Assembly (NCBI GenBank): GCA_038125665.1
Contig: JAYPEI010000022.1
Coordinates: 1 to 32,700 of the forward strand
Reading direction: 5' to 3'
Length of the DNA stretch: 32,700 nt
Origin: CAILUG01 sp038125665
GTDB lineage: Bacteria; Pseudomonadota; Gammaproteobacteria; Pseudomonadales; Pseudohongiellaceae
Shown here piece after piece: positions 23,812 to 32,700 of this stretch; position 1 is the stretch's first letter, and each line of letters opens with the position of its first letter. Both the position numbers and the translations under genes were made by a program. The notes below the pieces were generated by a model. That model saw only the letters and a list, made by a program, of their open reading frames with translations. It did not search any database and was not told the origin of the DNA.

Positions 23812-26800
23812 ATGTTAATTTTTCCTGGTAAATCTGCTTATTCTCTCTTTGCTCTTCAAAAATTAGTAACTTCCTTGCAGCAAATTGACATAGTTTTGCA
23901 CTTAGTTAGTGCCAATTTTCTTCATCTAGTGGAGTTAACTGACGACTCTGAACAATTAAGTGCTGGTGAAAAGCAACTATTAACTCGGCTACTCGACTAT
24001 GGTCCATCTCATTCACCTGATGATCTGGACTCTACACAGGATGGATCGCTACTAGCACAGTCTAGTTGTTTGTATATTACTCCCCGTCCGGGCACAATTT
24101 CTCCTTGGTCCAGTAAAGCAACTGATATTGCTCTGAATTGTGGGCTAGCTAAGATCAGGCGGTTGGAACGTGGTATTGAAATTCATATAGTTGGTCTCTC
24201 CGAGGCAAATAAACTTCAAGTACTTACTCTGCTCCACGATAGAATGACGCAAGCCATATTTACGCACCCGGATCAGTTGGTGAGTTTGTTCCAAAATCAA
24301 AGTCCCAAGACTTTCACTACAATCTCAGTTCAACAACAGGGTCGTGAAGCACTAAGTGAAGCGAATAGGACCTTAGGCTTGGCATTGGCAGAAGATGAAA
24401 TTGATTATTTGTTATCCAGTTTCCAAATTTTAGGACGTGACCCAACTGACGTGGAATTGATGATGTTTGCTCAGGCGAATTCTGAGCATTGTCGTCACAA
24501 AATTTTTAATGCAAGTTGGTCTATAGACGGTAAAGCACAAGAACATTCTCTATTTGCGATGATTCGAAATACTTACAATCACAATAGCGATGGGGTACTC
24601 AGTGCTTATAAGGATAATGCTGCGGTCTTTGCAGGCTCAGTTGGAGGTCGATACTTCCCCAACCCCAAAACTAATATCTATGGCTTTACTCAAGAAGCGG
24701 TACATATTTTAGCGAAAGTTGAGACTCATAATCATCCAACAGCTATTGCACCTTATCCTGGGGCCTCTACCGGTTCTGGTGGCGAAATAAGAGATGAAGG
24801 AGCAACTGGTATTGGTTCTAAACCTAAAGCAGGTTTGACAGGCTTTTCTGTGTCTAATTTGCGGATTCCGGGGTTTGTACACCCATGGGAAGATAGCTTT
24901 GGTAAACCTGAACATATCGCATCTGCCTTAGATATTATGCTGCAGGGTCCCATTGGTGGTGCAGCCTTCAACAACGAGTTTGGACGCCCTGCGTTGTGCG
25001 GATATTTTAGAACTTTCGAACTGCCTGACTCCGACACAGATGTTGATTCATTGCGTCGTGGTTACCACAAGCCAATTATGCTTGCAGGAGGGTACGGAAA
25101 TATCCGAGAAGATCACGTAGAGAAGGGCGAAATTTCTCCAGGTGCTCCACTGGTAGTGCTTGGTGGGCCAGCTATGTTGATTGGTCTTGGTGGTGGGGCC
25201 GCATCCTCTATGAGCTCAGGCAGTAGTACAGCAGAGCTCGATTTTGCATCAGTGCAAAGAGATAACGCGGAGATGGAGCGTCGTTGCCAAGAAGTGATCG
25301 ATGCTTGTTGGGCTATGGGTACTGATAACCCAATTACATTTATACATGATGTAGGAGCGGGGGGGCTTTCTAATGCTTTACCCGAACTCGTTAAGGATGG
25401 TGGCCGTGGCGGATATTTTAATATGCGCATTATTCCTTCTGCCGATAGCAGTATGTCGCCGCTTGAACTATGGTGCAACGAATCTCAGGAGCGGTACGTT
25501 TTAGCTATTGCCTCAGATAAACTCGAGACATTTCAAGGGTTATGTGCTCGTGAACGTTGTCCTTACGCAGTAGTTGGGCATGCTACTGAGGAATTGAAGC
25601 TGGTTCTCGAAGATGAGCTGCTTCAAAATCGTCCTATTGATTTACCCATGTCTATCCTGTTTGGTAAACCACCCCGAATGTACCGTGATGTTCAGAGTAC
25701 TAGCATAAACAGAAAAGAGTTTATAACTGAGAAATTCTCGACACACGGGGATAATATAGAGACCGCTTTGAAACGAGTATTGCAGTTACCAACCGTAGCT
25801 AGTAAGAGCTTTTTGATAACTATTGGTGATCGTTCAATTACGGGGATGGTGGTGAGAGACCAGATGGTGGGTCCCTGGCAAGTTCCTGTGGCAGATTCCG
25901 CTGTTACTACCCAGACTTATGATACTTACCATGGAGAAGCCATGAGTATGGGTGAACGGACACCAATAGCTCTATTGAATGCCGCTGCTTCTGGTCGCAT
26001 GGCTGTTGCTGAGGCATTAACTAACCTTGCAGGAACTCATGTGGGTTCTTTGCGTAGAGTTCGTCTTTCTGCAAACTGGATGGCAGCTGCTGGTTATCCG
26101 GGAGAAGATGCAAAACTATATGAAGCTGTACACGCTGTAGGCATGGAGTTGTGCCCAGAATTAGGTATTACGATTCCAGTAGGTAAAGATTCCATGTCAA
26201 TGCGGACAGTCTGGCAAGAGGGGGGAAAAGAGAAAGCAGTTGTTTCACCGCTTTCGTTAATTATCTCAGCGTTTGCTCCGGTGACTGATGTGCGCTTGGG
26301 GATAACCCCTCAGTTGCACACAGAAGACAACCAATTATTTCTTATAGACTTAGGATTAGGCGCAAATAGACTCGGCGGTTCATCACTTTGCCAAGTGTAT
26401 GGTGAATTAGGTAAGTTTTGTCCCGATTTACACAGTGCTTCAGATCTACAAAGATTCTTTGACTTTATGCAGGACGCCATAAGCCAAAAATTATTGTTGG
26501 CTTATCATGATCGCTCAGATGGTGGTTTAATAGTCACTGTACTTGAGATGGCATTTGCTGGACACTGTGGTTTGCAACTAAAACTAGATACTTTGAATAA
26601 CGGTGGATTCATAGATTGTTTATTCAATGAAGAGCTTGGTGGAGTTATTCAAGTAGCTCAGCACAATGTTGCCGATGTCATGGAATTAGCAGATACCTAC
26701 GGGCTTTCTGATATCTGTTTTCCAATAGGTACTGCCACACATAGCCTTGTTATCAATATTACTGCAGGAGACCAACAAGTCCTTAATGGGTATCTAACAG

Positions 26801-27750
26801 ATTACCAGCGTCTTTGGGCTGAAACTTCCTACAGAATGCAAGCATTACGTGATAATCCTGTCTGTGCGCAGCAGGAATTCGATAGTCTACTTGATGAGAC
26901 TAATCCTGGATTACACAATGATCTCACCTTTAATCCATCAGAGAATATCTCATTTCCTTATATCAAATTAGGGAAAAGTCCTCAGATTGCTATCTTGCGC
27001 GAACAGGGTGTGAACGGTCATTTAGAAATGGCTGTCGCATTTGAGCAGGCTGGATTTACAGCAGTTGATGTCCACATGAGTGATTTACAAAGCGGAGTAC
27101 AATCATTGCAAAATTTTAATGCTTTGGTTGCTTGTGGAGGTTTTTCTTATGGAGATGTACTTGGCGCAGGCGAGGGTTGGGCAAAATCGGTGCTCTTTAA
27201 TGAGAAACTAAGAGCAGAATTTGAGGCCTTTTTCTTGAGAGAAACTACCTTAGGTTTAGGCGTATGTAATGGCTGCCAAATGATGGCCAATTTACGTGAT
27301 CTGATACCAGGTGCAGGACATTGGCCACACTTGGTACGTAATATCTCCGAGCAGTTTGAAGCAAGATCAGTTATGGTTAGAGTTGAAAATTGCGCTTCCA
27401 TTTTCTTAAGTGGTATGGCCGGCTCTCGTTTCCCCATTGCGGTAGCTCACGGTGAGGGGCGCTGTGAATTTAAAAGTGAAGATCATTTTCTCAGTGTTCT
27501 CAATGGAGGCAGTGTTGCCATGAAGTACACTGATAACTATGGTATAGCCACTGAAATGTATCCAGCTAACCCTAATGGTTCTGCCGGAGGTGTAGCAGGA
27601 TTAAGTAATAATGATGGACGTTTTACTATCATGATGCCTCATCCGGAGCGAGTCATAAGAACTATTACTAATAGCTGGCAGGACCCTTCTATAGGCGAGG
27701 ATGGACCGACCTTACGCATGTTCCGCAATGCACGCCGTTGGTTGGATTGA
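23812..27750 (+). CDS. purL: Phosphoribosylformylglycinamidine (FGAM) synthase PurL, large single-chain form
   Basis: This 1312-residue cytoplasmic enzyme carries out the fourth step of purine synthesis: FGAR + glutamine + ATP to FGAM. It is the fused form typical of gammaproteobacteria. The N-terminal domain contains TPRPGTISPWSSKATDIA. The first synthetase half has AQANSEHCRHKIFNA, KVETHNHPTAI and GSGGEIRDEGATG. The second half has GDRSITGMVVRDQMVGPWQVP, LSANWMAAAGYPGEDA and AYHDRSDGG. The C-terminal glutaminase has GVCNGCQMM with nucleophile C1152 and MMPHPERV with H1277 and E1279. Similarity to E. coli PurL is high throughout, with no truncation. The upstream 583-bp gap has no visible PurR site, and dacB follows after 83 bp. 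Confidence 0.99.
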   Translation: MLIFPGKSAYSLFALQKLVTSLQQIDIVLHLVSANFLHLVELTDDSEQLSAGEKQLLTRLLDYGPSHSPDDLDSTQDGSLLAQSSCLYITPRPGTISPWSSKATDIALNCGLAKIRRLERGIEIHIVGLSEANKLQVLTLLHDRMTQAIFTHPDQLVSLFQNQSPKTFTTISVQQQGREALSEANRTLGLALAEDEIDYLLSSFQILGRDPTDVELMMFAQANSEHCRHKIFNASWSIDGKAQEHSLFAMIRNTYNHNSDGVLSAYKDNAAVFAGSVGGRYFPNPKTNIYGFTQEAVHILAKVETHNHPTAIAPYPGASTGSGGEIRDEGATGIGSKPKAGLTGFSVSNLRIPGFVHPWEDSFGKPEHIASALDIMLQGPIGGAAFNNEFGRPALCGYFRTFELPDSDTDVDSLRRGYHKPIMLAGGYGNIREDHVEKGEISPGAPLVVLGGPAMLIGLGGGAASSMSSGSSTAELDFASVQRDNAEMERRCQEVIDACWAMGTDNPITFIHDVGAGGLSNALPELVKDGGRGGYFNMRIIPSADSSMSPLELWCNESQERYVLAIASDKLETFQGLCARERCPYAVVGHATEELKLVLEDELLQNRPIDLPMSILFGKPPRMYRDVQSTSINRKEFITEKFSTHGDNIETALKRVLQLPTVASKSFLITIGDRSITGMVVRDQMVGPWQVPVADSAVTTQTYDTYHGEAMSMGERTPIALLNAAASGRMAVAEALTNLAGTHVGSLRRVRLSANWMAAAGYPGEDAKLYEAVHAVGMELCPELGITIPVGKDSMSMRTVWQEGGKEKAVVSPLSLIISAFAPVTDVRLGITPQLHTEDNQLFLIDLGLGANRLGGSSLCQVYGELGKFCPDLHSASDLQRFFDFMQDAISQKLLLAYHDRSDGGLIVTVLEMAFAGHCGLQLKLDTLNNGGFIDCLFNEELGGVIQVAQHNVADVMELADTYGLSDICFPIGTATHSLVINITAGDQQVLNGYLTDYQRLWAETSYRMQALRDNPVCAQQEFDSLLDETNPGLHNDLTFNPSENISFPYIKLGKSPQIAILREQGVNGHLEMAVAFEQAGFTAVDVHMSDLQSGVQSLQNFNALVACGGFSYGDVLGAGEGWAKSVLFNEKLRAEFEAFFLRETTLGLGVCNGCQMMANLRDLIPGAGHWPHLVRNISEQFEARSVMVRVENCASIFLSGMAGSRFPIAVAHGEGRCEFKSEDHFLSVLNGGSVAMKYTDNYGIATEMYPANPNGSAGGVAGLSNNDGRFTIMMPHPERVIRTITNSWQDPSIGEDGPTLRMFRNARRWLD

Positions 27751-27833
27751 TAGCTAGATATACAATTGTTTACAAAGCTTCCTGAGCATTCGTTCTTGAA
27801 GCAAGAAAACATTGCTATAAGTGAGTTTCTGTA

Positions 27834-29495
27834 ATGAGGTTTATTGAAAAACAAATAAATAAATTTTCATGTATTTCAGAAGTACTCACGCGATCGCTTG
27901 CTGTCAGCGTGAATGCTCTAAGTACTTTATTTTTTTTTAGCAGCTCCATAACTGAGTTATCTATATCAGGCATTGGTATAAAACAACGATTTAAAAAGAT
28001 TGGCATCTTATTAGTAGCTTTGATTTATGGGCTGCTTGCCAATAGTCCAGATGGACAAGCACAAATTATACCTAACAAGGCAAACGAATCGTTATCAGCG
28101 GGCGCTAAAACACTCACATCTCTTAGCCTGTTACCAGAGCGCTTACAGTACATCAGTAAGGCGCACGGCTTAAGTAGTGAATCACTTGGTTTTAGTGTCC
28201 AAGCCTTAGACAGTGAAGAAAATCTTCTAAGTTTTAATGACACAGTTTCATTTAATCCCGCCTCAAGCATCAAGCTTTTGACTACCCTGGTAGCTCTTGA
28301 GGAGCTAGGCCCAGCACATAAATGGCAAACTAGACTCTATGCACGTGGTGATATTTCTAATGGCATTCTTCGTGGAGATCTTCTCTTACAAGGAGGAGGA
28401 GATCCGTATCTTACTGAGGAAAAACTAAGGGCAATGCTCAAGGCCTTACAACGTGAAGGAGTGAAAGAAATTTCCGGAAAACTTCTTCTCGATGGTTCTT
28501 TTTTCGATCCTACTCTTGCTGAAACTCCCATCATCGATCAAGAGGTTGGCAGGGTCTACAATACCAGACCATCTGCCTTTATAACTAATTTTCAGTCTGT
28601 AACTTTTTATTTTTATCCTCATGGTAATGGCCGTGATGTGATTGTTGTGAGTGATCCTTTCTTGGGTAATATGAAAATTGATAATCGTTTACGACAAATA
28701 GATGGAGCTTGTAGTGGTTATCAGCGTGGGATAAATTTTTCAGTAAATGAATCCTCTCAAACAGTTATTTTTTCTGGACGTTTTCCAAGTGGTTGTAGCA
28801 GTTATGCTATGACAAGAGAAGTGTTAGATTCTGCTGCCTATACTTTTGGTCTTTTCAGGCAATTATGGAAGGAGCTAGGAGGGACTCTTGAAGGAGGTTA
28901 CTCTCTTGCGAATGTTAATGAATTGCCTCAGGAGGGTGAGAAGCCTTTATTAACTTGGGATTCGGAGCCATTAAGTGATTTGATCAAGTTACAAAATAAA
29001 TTTTCAAATAATTTGATGACAAGGCATCTCTTGTTGATTCTTAGCAAAGACCAACCCGCCACAGTGAAACAAGGAACTGAAAGAGTTAAATCTTGGTTAC
29101 TTTCTATTCTGCCCATAACAACCAGTCCAAATACTTCATCCTTGAGATTAATCAATGGCGCTGGGCTGTCCCGTGAGACCGGAATTACACCTGAGCTCAT
29201 GCAAGCTGTCCTTCGAGCAGGGTGGCAAAGTCGGTTTATGCCAGAGTTTCTCACCTCTATGCCAATCAATGGTATAGATGGCACAATGAGAAATCGTATC
29301 ACCTCTTCTTCATTGGTAGGTAAGATGCATATTAAAACTGGTAGTCTTGATGAGGTTGCTGCGGTAGCCGGTTATGTCCGTTCTACGACTGGGCGGTATT
29401 TTTCTGTTGTTGGTTTTGTTAATCATCCTTTGGCTGATCGTGGACCAGGAAAAGAAATACTAGATGCTCTGTTAGAGTGGGTTGCCTTGCAGTAG
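27834..29495 (+). CDS. dacB: D-alanyl-D-alanine carboxypeptidase/endopeptidase (PBP4, DacB)
   Basis: This is a periplasmic class C penicillin-binding protein that trims or cleaves peptidoglycan cross-links. All three catalytic motifs are present: SxxK as SSIK (S144, K147), SxN as SNN (391-393) and KTG (501-503). RSSTKx-type relatives such as beta-lactamases lack the long insert between SxxK and SxN seen here (about 185-340), which matches PBP4. The signal peptide appears to be RFKKIGILLVALIYGLLA (about 52-69) ending near DGQAQ, so about 48 residues precede it. Either translation starts downstream at a non-ATG codon, or the protein has an unusual N-terminal extension with its own hydrophobic stretch (STLFFFSSSI). 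Counted from the likely cleavage site, the catalytic Ser is in the usual position. Confidence 0.93.
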   Translation: MRFIEKQINKFSCISEVLTRSLAVSVNALSTLFFFSSSITELSISGIGIKQRFKKIGILLVALIYGLLANSPDGQAQIIPNKANESLSAGAKTLTSLSLLPERLQYISKAHGLSSESLGFSVQALDSEENLLSFNDTVSFNPASSIKLLTTLVALEELGPAHKWQTRLYARGDISNGILRGDLLLQGGGDPYLTEEKLRAMLKALQREGVKEISGKLLLDGSFFDPTLAETPIIDQEVGRVYNTRPSAFITNFQSVTFYFYPHGNGRDVIVVSDPFLGNMKIDNRLRQIDGACSGYQRGINFSVNESSQTVIFSGRFPSGCSSYAMTREVLDSAAYTFGLFRQLWKELGGTLEGGYSLANVNELPQEGEKPLLTWDSEPLSDLIKLQNKFSNNLMTRHLLLILSKDQPATVKQGTERVKSWLLSILPITTSPNTSSLRLINGAGLSRETGITPELMQAVLRAGWQSRFMPEFLTSMPINGIDGTMRNRITSSSLVGKMHIKTGSLDEVAAVAGYVRSTTGRYFSVVGFVNHPLADRGPGKEILDALLEWVALQ

Positions 29496-29534
29496 ACTGG
29501 GATTATTAAATAAGAATTGTCGAAGAGTGACTAC

Positions 29535-29539
29535 AGGAG
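29535..29539 (+). promoter_or_regulatory. Ribosome binding site deciding the NIF3-like gene start
   Basis: AGGAG lies 7 bases before the ATG at 29547. The open frame extends upstream to a TTG at 29517, which has no ribosome site. Confidence 0.65.
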
Positions 29540-29546
29540 TCGTTCC

Positions 29547-29858
29547 ATGTTGATGCTCTGTTTCTATGTCCCTGAAACGCATCTTGAGGTAGTAAAGACA
29601 GCTGTTTTTACTGCAGGTGCTGGAAAGATTGGTAACTATGAACATTGTGCCTGGCAGGTCGCTGGTACAGGGCAGTTTACGCCTCTACCAGGCAGTAAGC
29701 CTTTTATTGGTGCCGTTTCCTCAATTGAAAAAGTCTGTGAATTTCGAGTTGAAATGGTTTGCCAGGAAGAATTTATTACTCAAGTTAAATCTGCTTTACT
29801 TGAGGCTCACCCTTACGAAGAGCCGGCTTGGCATGTGGTCAGGTGTGTTGACGTATGA
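29547..29858 (+). CDS. Small NIF3/YqfO C-terminal-domain-like protein
   Basis: This 103-residue cytoplasmic protein starts with MLMLCFYVPETHLEVVKTAV and ends with LLEAHPYEEPAWHVVR. The AHPYEEPA motif and the central GNYEHCAWQVAGTGQFTPLPGSKPFIG are diagnostic for the small CutA-like domain inserted in YqfO/NIF3 proteins, which also exists as a stand-alone protein in gammaproteobacteria. The function is unknown; metal binding has been suggested for the larger proteins. The start was chosen by an AGGAG site. The reading of the following gene's leader begins in its stop codon (ATGA at 29855-29858), so the two genes were arranged for coupled translation. Confidence 0.88.
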   Translation: MLMLCFYVPETHLEVVKTAVFTAGAGKIGNYEHCAWQVAGTGQFTPLPGSKPFIGAVSSIEKVCEFRVEMVCQEEFITQVKSALLEAHPYEEPAWHVVRCVDV

Positions 29859-29959
29859 AGTTAAAAAATACTATTGATCTGCAATTAATTGTTGTGTTTA
29901 CCATATTATTTAACTAGCCTGCAAGTGCCCAAGTAAAGAATCCAGAAGCTGAATTTCAT
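29855..29959 (+). other. Signal-peptide coding of the DUF4159 gene, broken by an in-frame TAG
   Basis: From ATG 29855 the frame reads MKLKNTIDLQLIVVFTILFN, then TAG at 29915-29917, then PASAQVKNPEAEFH and on without a break into the DUF4159 protein at 29960. Together this is a normal Sec leader: Lys-rich start, hydrophobic core and an AxA-type cleavage site before Gln. The 4-base overlap with the upstream gene supports 29855 as the native start. One base change would account for the stop. It may be a mutation, a sequencing error or a readthrough site. Confidence 0.7.
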
Positions 29960-30637
29960 ATGGCAAGACTGGTCTATGCTGATGGCGGCGTATCCAGGGG
30001 AGGGCGTTTTGGTTTTCGTCGTGGTTGGTGGGCAATTGATTACCCTGAAGCCGAAATCCATTTTTATCAAGGTGTTTCACGCTTAACGAATATAGAAATG
30101 GCTGATGACTCTCATCATCTTCAGTTACTGGATGAAGAATTAAATGATCATCCTTGGCTTTTTGTTCAACAAATTGGTCAGGGGCGGTGGATCCCCTCTG
30201 CCGAGGAGGCTCATCGACTAAGAGAATATTTGTTAAAGGGGGGGTTCTTGGTAGTTGATGATTTTCATGGAGAGGCAGATTGGAGCGTAGTAGCCCAGGT
30301 TTTTTCTAGAGTTTTGCCAGAATATCCCATTCGTACTTTGCAGGCAGACAGTGATGAAATTTTTCATGCGCTCTATGATCTAGATACTTTGACTCAAATT
30401 CCTGGCGAGAGACATTTGTACAGAAACGCAGATGGTAGGATTGAAGCACAACTTCAAGGTGCTCAAAGATGGTCTGGGATTTATGACTCAGAGGGTAGGT
30501 TGATGGTAATCATGAATTTTAATATGGATATGGGAGATGCTTGGGAACATGCCGATGACCCGTGGTACCCTGAACCTATGACGGCTTTAGCTTATCGGTT
30601 TGGAATAAATTATTTAGTTTATGCGCTCACGCATTGA
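29960..30637 (+). CDS. DUF4159 family protein
   Basis: This 225-residue open portion, from the first ATG after the in-frame TAG, begins at the start of the DUF4159 domain (MARLVYADGG). Family features include GWWAIDYPEAEIHF, HPWLFVQQIGQGRW, LREYLLKGGFLVVDDFHGEADW and DSDEIFHALYDL. DUF4159 proteins are usually exported or membrane-attached and have unknown function; the fold suggests a flavodoxin- or glutamine-amidotransferase-like core. With the leader restored, this would be a periplasmic protein of about 260 residues. Without it, the product would stay in the cytoplasm. The 3' end overlaps the transglycosylase gene by 17 bases, so the two were likely co-expressed, which hints at a cell-envelope role. 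Confidence 0.85.
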   Translation: MARLVYADGGVSRGGRFGFRRGWWAIDYPEAEIHFYQGVSRLTNIEMADDSHHLQLLDEELNDHPWLFVQQIGQGRWIPSAEEAHRLREYLLKGGFLVVDDFHGEADWSVVAQVFSRVLPEYPIRTLQADSDEIFHALYDLDTLTQIPGERHLYRNADGRIEAQLQGAQRWSGIYDSEGRLMVIMNFNMDMGDAWEHADDPWYPEPMTALAYRFGINYLVYALTH

Positions 30638-32600
30638 AATTTCTTTTAAAGCTCTGACATTAGCCCTCTTTTGGGTCTTGTTGGTGTTCTTTCCTTTGTC
30701 GTTACCTGCAGTTGAGGACGATTTCCCTCGATCGGAAAGCTTGTTACCTGCTATCAATTTTTGGATTCAGGTTTATACCCAAGCTGATACAGAAAGTGGT
30801 TTCCTTCATGACTCTAGAAATCTTGGTGTGATCTATGCAAAGCTACCACGTAACTCGCAAGTGATTGAAGTTGAGCGTGAGAGAATTAAGGCCGACCTGA
30901 GATTACTAGCCTCCGGGCAACGCACTAACTTAACCACAAGGCAACAACAGTTATTACAGCTTTGGGGCAATCAACCCGATTCAGTCTTTGCCAAAGCTGC
31001 AGAGGAAGTGCGCTGGCAGCTTGGTCAATCTAATCGTTTCAGAGAGGGATTAATTCGTTCAGGAGCATATAGAACTCATATTTTATCTATTCTCGAAGAA
31101 ATGAAGATGCCCAAGGAATTGCTTTACTTGCCGCATATTGAATCATCTTTCCATCCTGGAGCGAGTTCTAGTGTGGCAGCCACTGGGATGTGGCAATTTA
31201 TGAGAACTACTGGTCAGCGATTTATGCGAGTCGACCGAGAAGTTGATGAAAGACTTGACCCTTACACGTCCGCACGTGCAGCTATGGGTTTATTACAAGA
31301 GAACTATCTAAAGCTTGGTACATGGCCCTTAGCACTGACAGCATATAATCATGGTGCAAACGGTATGGCTAGAGCAGTTAAGGCCATGGGGACCTCTGAC
31401 ATGGCGGTGATTATTAGCAATTACACTGGTCCTCGTTTTGGTTTTGCCTCGAGGAATTTCTATGCCCAGTTTTTGGCGATCATGGAGATAGAAAGAGACA
31501 TAACTCAGTATTTCTCTAAAGTAGAAATGGCGAGCTCTCCACAGTTTAAATCTGCAGCACTGAAAGGCTTCGCAAATATTGTTCAACTAAGTACTGGGCT
31601 TCAAATCTCAGTCCAACAGTTACGTAAAGCAAACCCTGCCTTGCTTCCTGTAATCTGGTCTGGACAAAAGAGGGTGCCAAGTGGTTATCAGTTGAAAGTG
31701 TTTGCAGAGGACTTAGCAGGTGATTTGCAATTATCTCTTGATGCTCTGCCTGCTCAGTACTTCTATAAAGAACAGATACCTGATGTCAGTTACACCGTGC
31801 GCACCGGTGATACCCTCTCGGGCATTGCAAGAATGTTTGGTACTTCTATAGCCGAGTTGGCGGCTATTAACCAACTGCGGAATCGTAACCAGCTAAGAGT
31901 AGGGCAGTTATTGATATTACCTTCTGAGGGGCGTGTGCCAGACGTTGTCGTTAACGGTGCTCCAGTGGTTCAAATCCCCACGTCCTACGTTGTTCGTAGA
32001 GGAGACACAGTAGCTGCAATTGCCAATCGCTTTGGCTTAAATGTGTCTGTTTTAATAGCACAGAATGGGTTAGACAATGAAGCCACCATTTATGTAGGTC
32101 AATTGTTAAATTTAACTCTACCAGAAGTATATCCAACCCCTACAGTTGACTCGATAACCAGTCCTCTTGATGAAGGGCCACAGGATTTGTATTCAGTGAA
32201 TCAATCACAGTCCATAACGGTTCTCTCAGACGAGACTGTTGGCCACTACGCCGAGTGGTTGAAAGTTACAACGGCTGCTTTACTCAAGCTAAATAATCTT
32301 CGTAACCCTAGTAGCTTGCGTCTAGGTGACAGTTTCAAGTTAGATCTAACGAAAGTTAATAAACTGGACTTTAGCCAATCGCGTCGTCTCTATCATCTTG
32401 AACTACATAATAAATACATGTCGACTCATCGCATAGTTCAGCTCTCCACTTATATTATTAAACCTGGTGATGCTTTGAGCGATCTTCTGCGAAAAAATAA
32501 ATTGCCCTTGTGGCTCTTTCAACAGTATAACCCTGATATAGCCCCCTCAGTGCTTAATCCAGGCGATGAAGTTCTCCTGCCTATTGTTTCTGAACTATGA
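30621..32600 (+). CDS. mltD: MltD-like membrane-bound lytic murein transglycosylase with LysM repeats
   Basis: This 659-residue exported enzyme cleaves the MurNAc-GlcNAc bond of peptidoglycan to form 1,6-anhydro ends. An N-terminal hydrophobic leader (LTLALFWVLLVFFPLSLPA) lacks a lipobox Cys, unlike E. coli MltD. The SLT domain (about 150-300) has catalytic E174 in LPHIESSFHP, with ATGMWQFM (187-194) and TAYNHG (240-245). Two clear LysM peptidoglycan-binding repeats follow (about 391-434, YTVRTGDTLSGIARMFG; about 456-500, YVVRRGDTVAAIANRFG). Two weaker ones lie at about 531-575 and 613-657 (YIIKPGDALSDLL). Its start lies inside the DUF4159 gene. Together with dacB it makes this a peptidoglycan-remodelling neighbourhood. 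Confidence 0.93.
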   Translation: MRSRIEISFKALTLALFWVLLVFFPLSLPAVEDDFPRSESLLPAINFWIQVYTQADTESGFLHDSRNLGVIYAKLPRNSQVIEVERERIKADLRLLASGQRTNLTTRQQQLLQLWGNQPDSVFAKAAEEVRWQLGQSNRFREGLIRSGAYRTHILSILEEMKMPKELLYLPHIESSFHPGASSSVAATGMWQFMRTTGQRFMRVDREVDERLDPYTSARAAMGLLQENYLKLGTWPLALTAYNHGANGMARAVKAMGTSDMAVIISNYTGPRFGFASRNFYAQFLAIMEIERDITQYFSKVEMASSPQFKSAALKGFANIVQLSTGLQISVQQLRKANPALLPVIWSGQKRVPSGYQLKVFAEDLAGDLQLSLDALPAQYFYKEQIPDVSYTVRTGDTLSGIARMFGTSIAELAAINQLRNRNQLRVGQLLILPSEGRVPDVVVNGAPVVQIPTSYVVRRGDTVAAIANRFGLNVSVLIAQNGLDNEATIYVGQLLNLTLPEVYPTPTVDSITSPLDEGPQDLYSVNQSQSITVLSDETVGHYAEWLKVTTAALLKLNNLRNPSSLRLGDSFKLDLTKVNKLDFSQSRRLYHLELHNKYMSTHRIVQLSTYIIKPGDALSDLLRKNKLPLWLFQQYNPDIAPSVLNPGDEVLLPIVSEL

Positions 32601-32700
32601 TCTGCTTGTCTGATAACAATGAACTAGTGACTTATATGCACTTTGATTATTAGCTAGGTTTTTTTAAATCCCTATTTTTTCAACTCAAGGTGAAGGTGAC

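Noticed and set aside
24709..25478. Long minus-strand open frames inside purL
   Set aside because: They lie opposite strongly conserved PurL sequence, have no ribosome sites and encode low-complexity-like proteins, so they are shadows.
27793..27807. TTCTTG-AAG-CAAGAA hairpin after purL as a terminator
   Set aside because: The stem is short and AT-rich, and no T-run follows on either strand.
29517..29546. TTG start 10 codons before the chosen start of the NIF3-like gene
   Set aside because: No ribosome site, whereas ATG 29547 has AGGAG at ideal spacing and matches the start of the domain.
1..32700. CRISPR array, tRNA, rRNA or phage genes
   Set aside because: No regularly spaced repeats, cloverleaf-like sequence, rRNA signatures or phage structural proteins were seen.

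Overview
The window looks like chromosomal DNA from a moderately AT-rich gammaproteobacterium, probably marine and heterotrophic. The main evidence is the right third: a single-chain PurL closely resembling the enterobacterial enzyme, TadA next to the purL region, a TorF-type porin, a PBP4-type DacB and an MltD-type lytic transglycosylase. I see no tRNA, rRNA, CRISPR array or transposase gene.

Region 1 (1-7922, + strand) is a planctomycete-style redox module. It holds the end of one DUF1501 gene (cut by the window edge and frameshifted), a VanA-like Rieske oxygenase, a 1111-residue lipoprotein with cytochrome, DUF1549, LamG-like and DUF1553 parts, a complete Tat-exported DUF1501 protein, and a DUF2231 membrane/cytochrome c/leucine-rich protein. 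The last four genes are tightly packed or overlapping and probably form one operon that links oxidative chemistry to periplasmic electron carriers. Its substrate is unknown.

Region 2 (8014-13801, mixed strands) holds mostly exported accessory proteins: a limonene-epoxide-hydrolase-like protein, a PhnA/YjdM zinc-ribbon protein, an exported amidohydrolase paired with a large exported protein of unknown function, a paraoxonase-like lactonase/arylesterase, and a voltage-gated-type potassium channel.

Region 3 (14116-21781, + strand) looks like a carbohydrate or related-metabolite catabolic locus. It encodes a xylose-isomerase-like TIM barrel, a Gfo/Idh/MocA oxidoreductase, a SnoaL-like protein, a secreted parallel beta-helix protein, a glyoxylate/hydroxypyruvate-reductase-like dehydrogenase and, after a structured 457-bp gap, a secreted PQQ-type sugar dehydrogenase.

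Region 4 (21784-32600) is core housekeeping: tadA, a porin on the opposite strand, purL, dacB, a small NIF3/YqfO-like protein, a DUF4159 protein whose signal-peptide coding is broken by an in-frame TAG, and an MltD-like transglycosylase with LysM repeats. The 583-bp gap before purL contains a strong minus-strand intrinsic terminator preceded by further hairpins. No gene feeds it, which suggests an unannotated small RNA.

The best candidates for something undescribed are the Rieske/DUF1553/DUF1501/DUF2231 module, the region 3 pathway, the purL-upstream RNA candidate and the interrupted DUF4159 leader.
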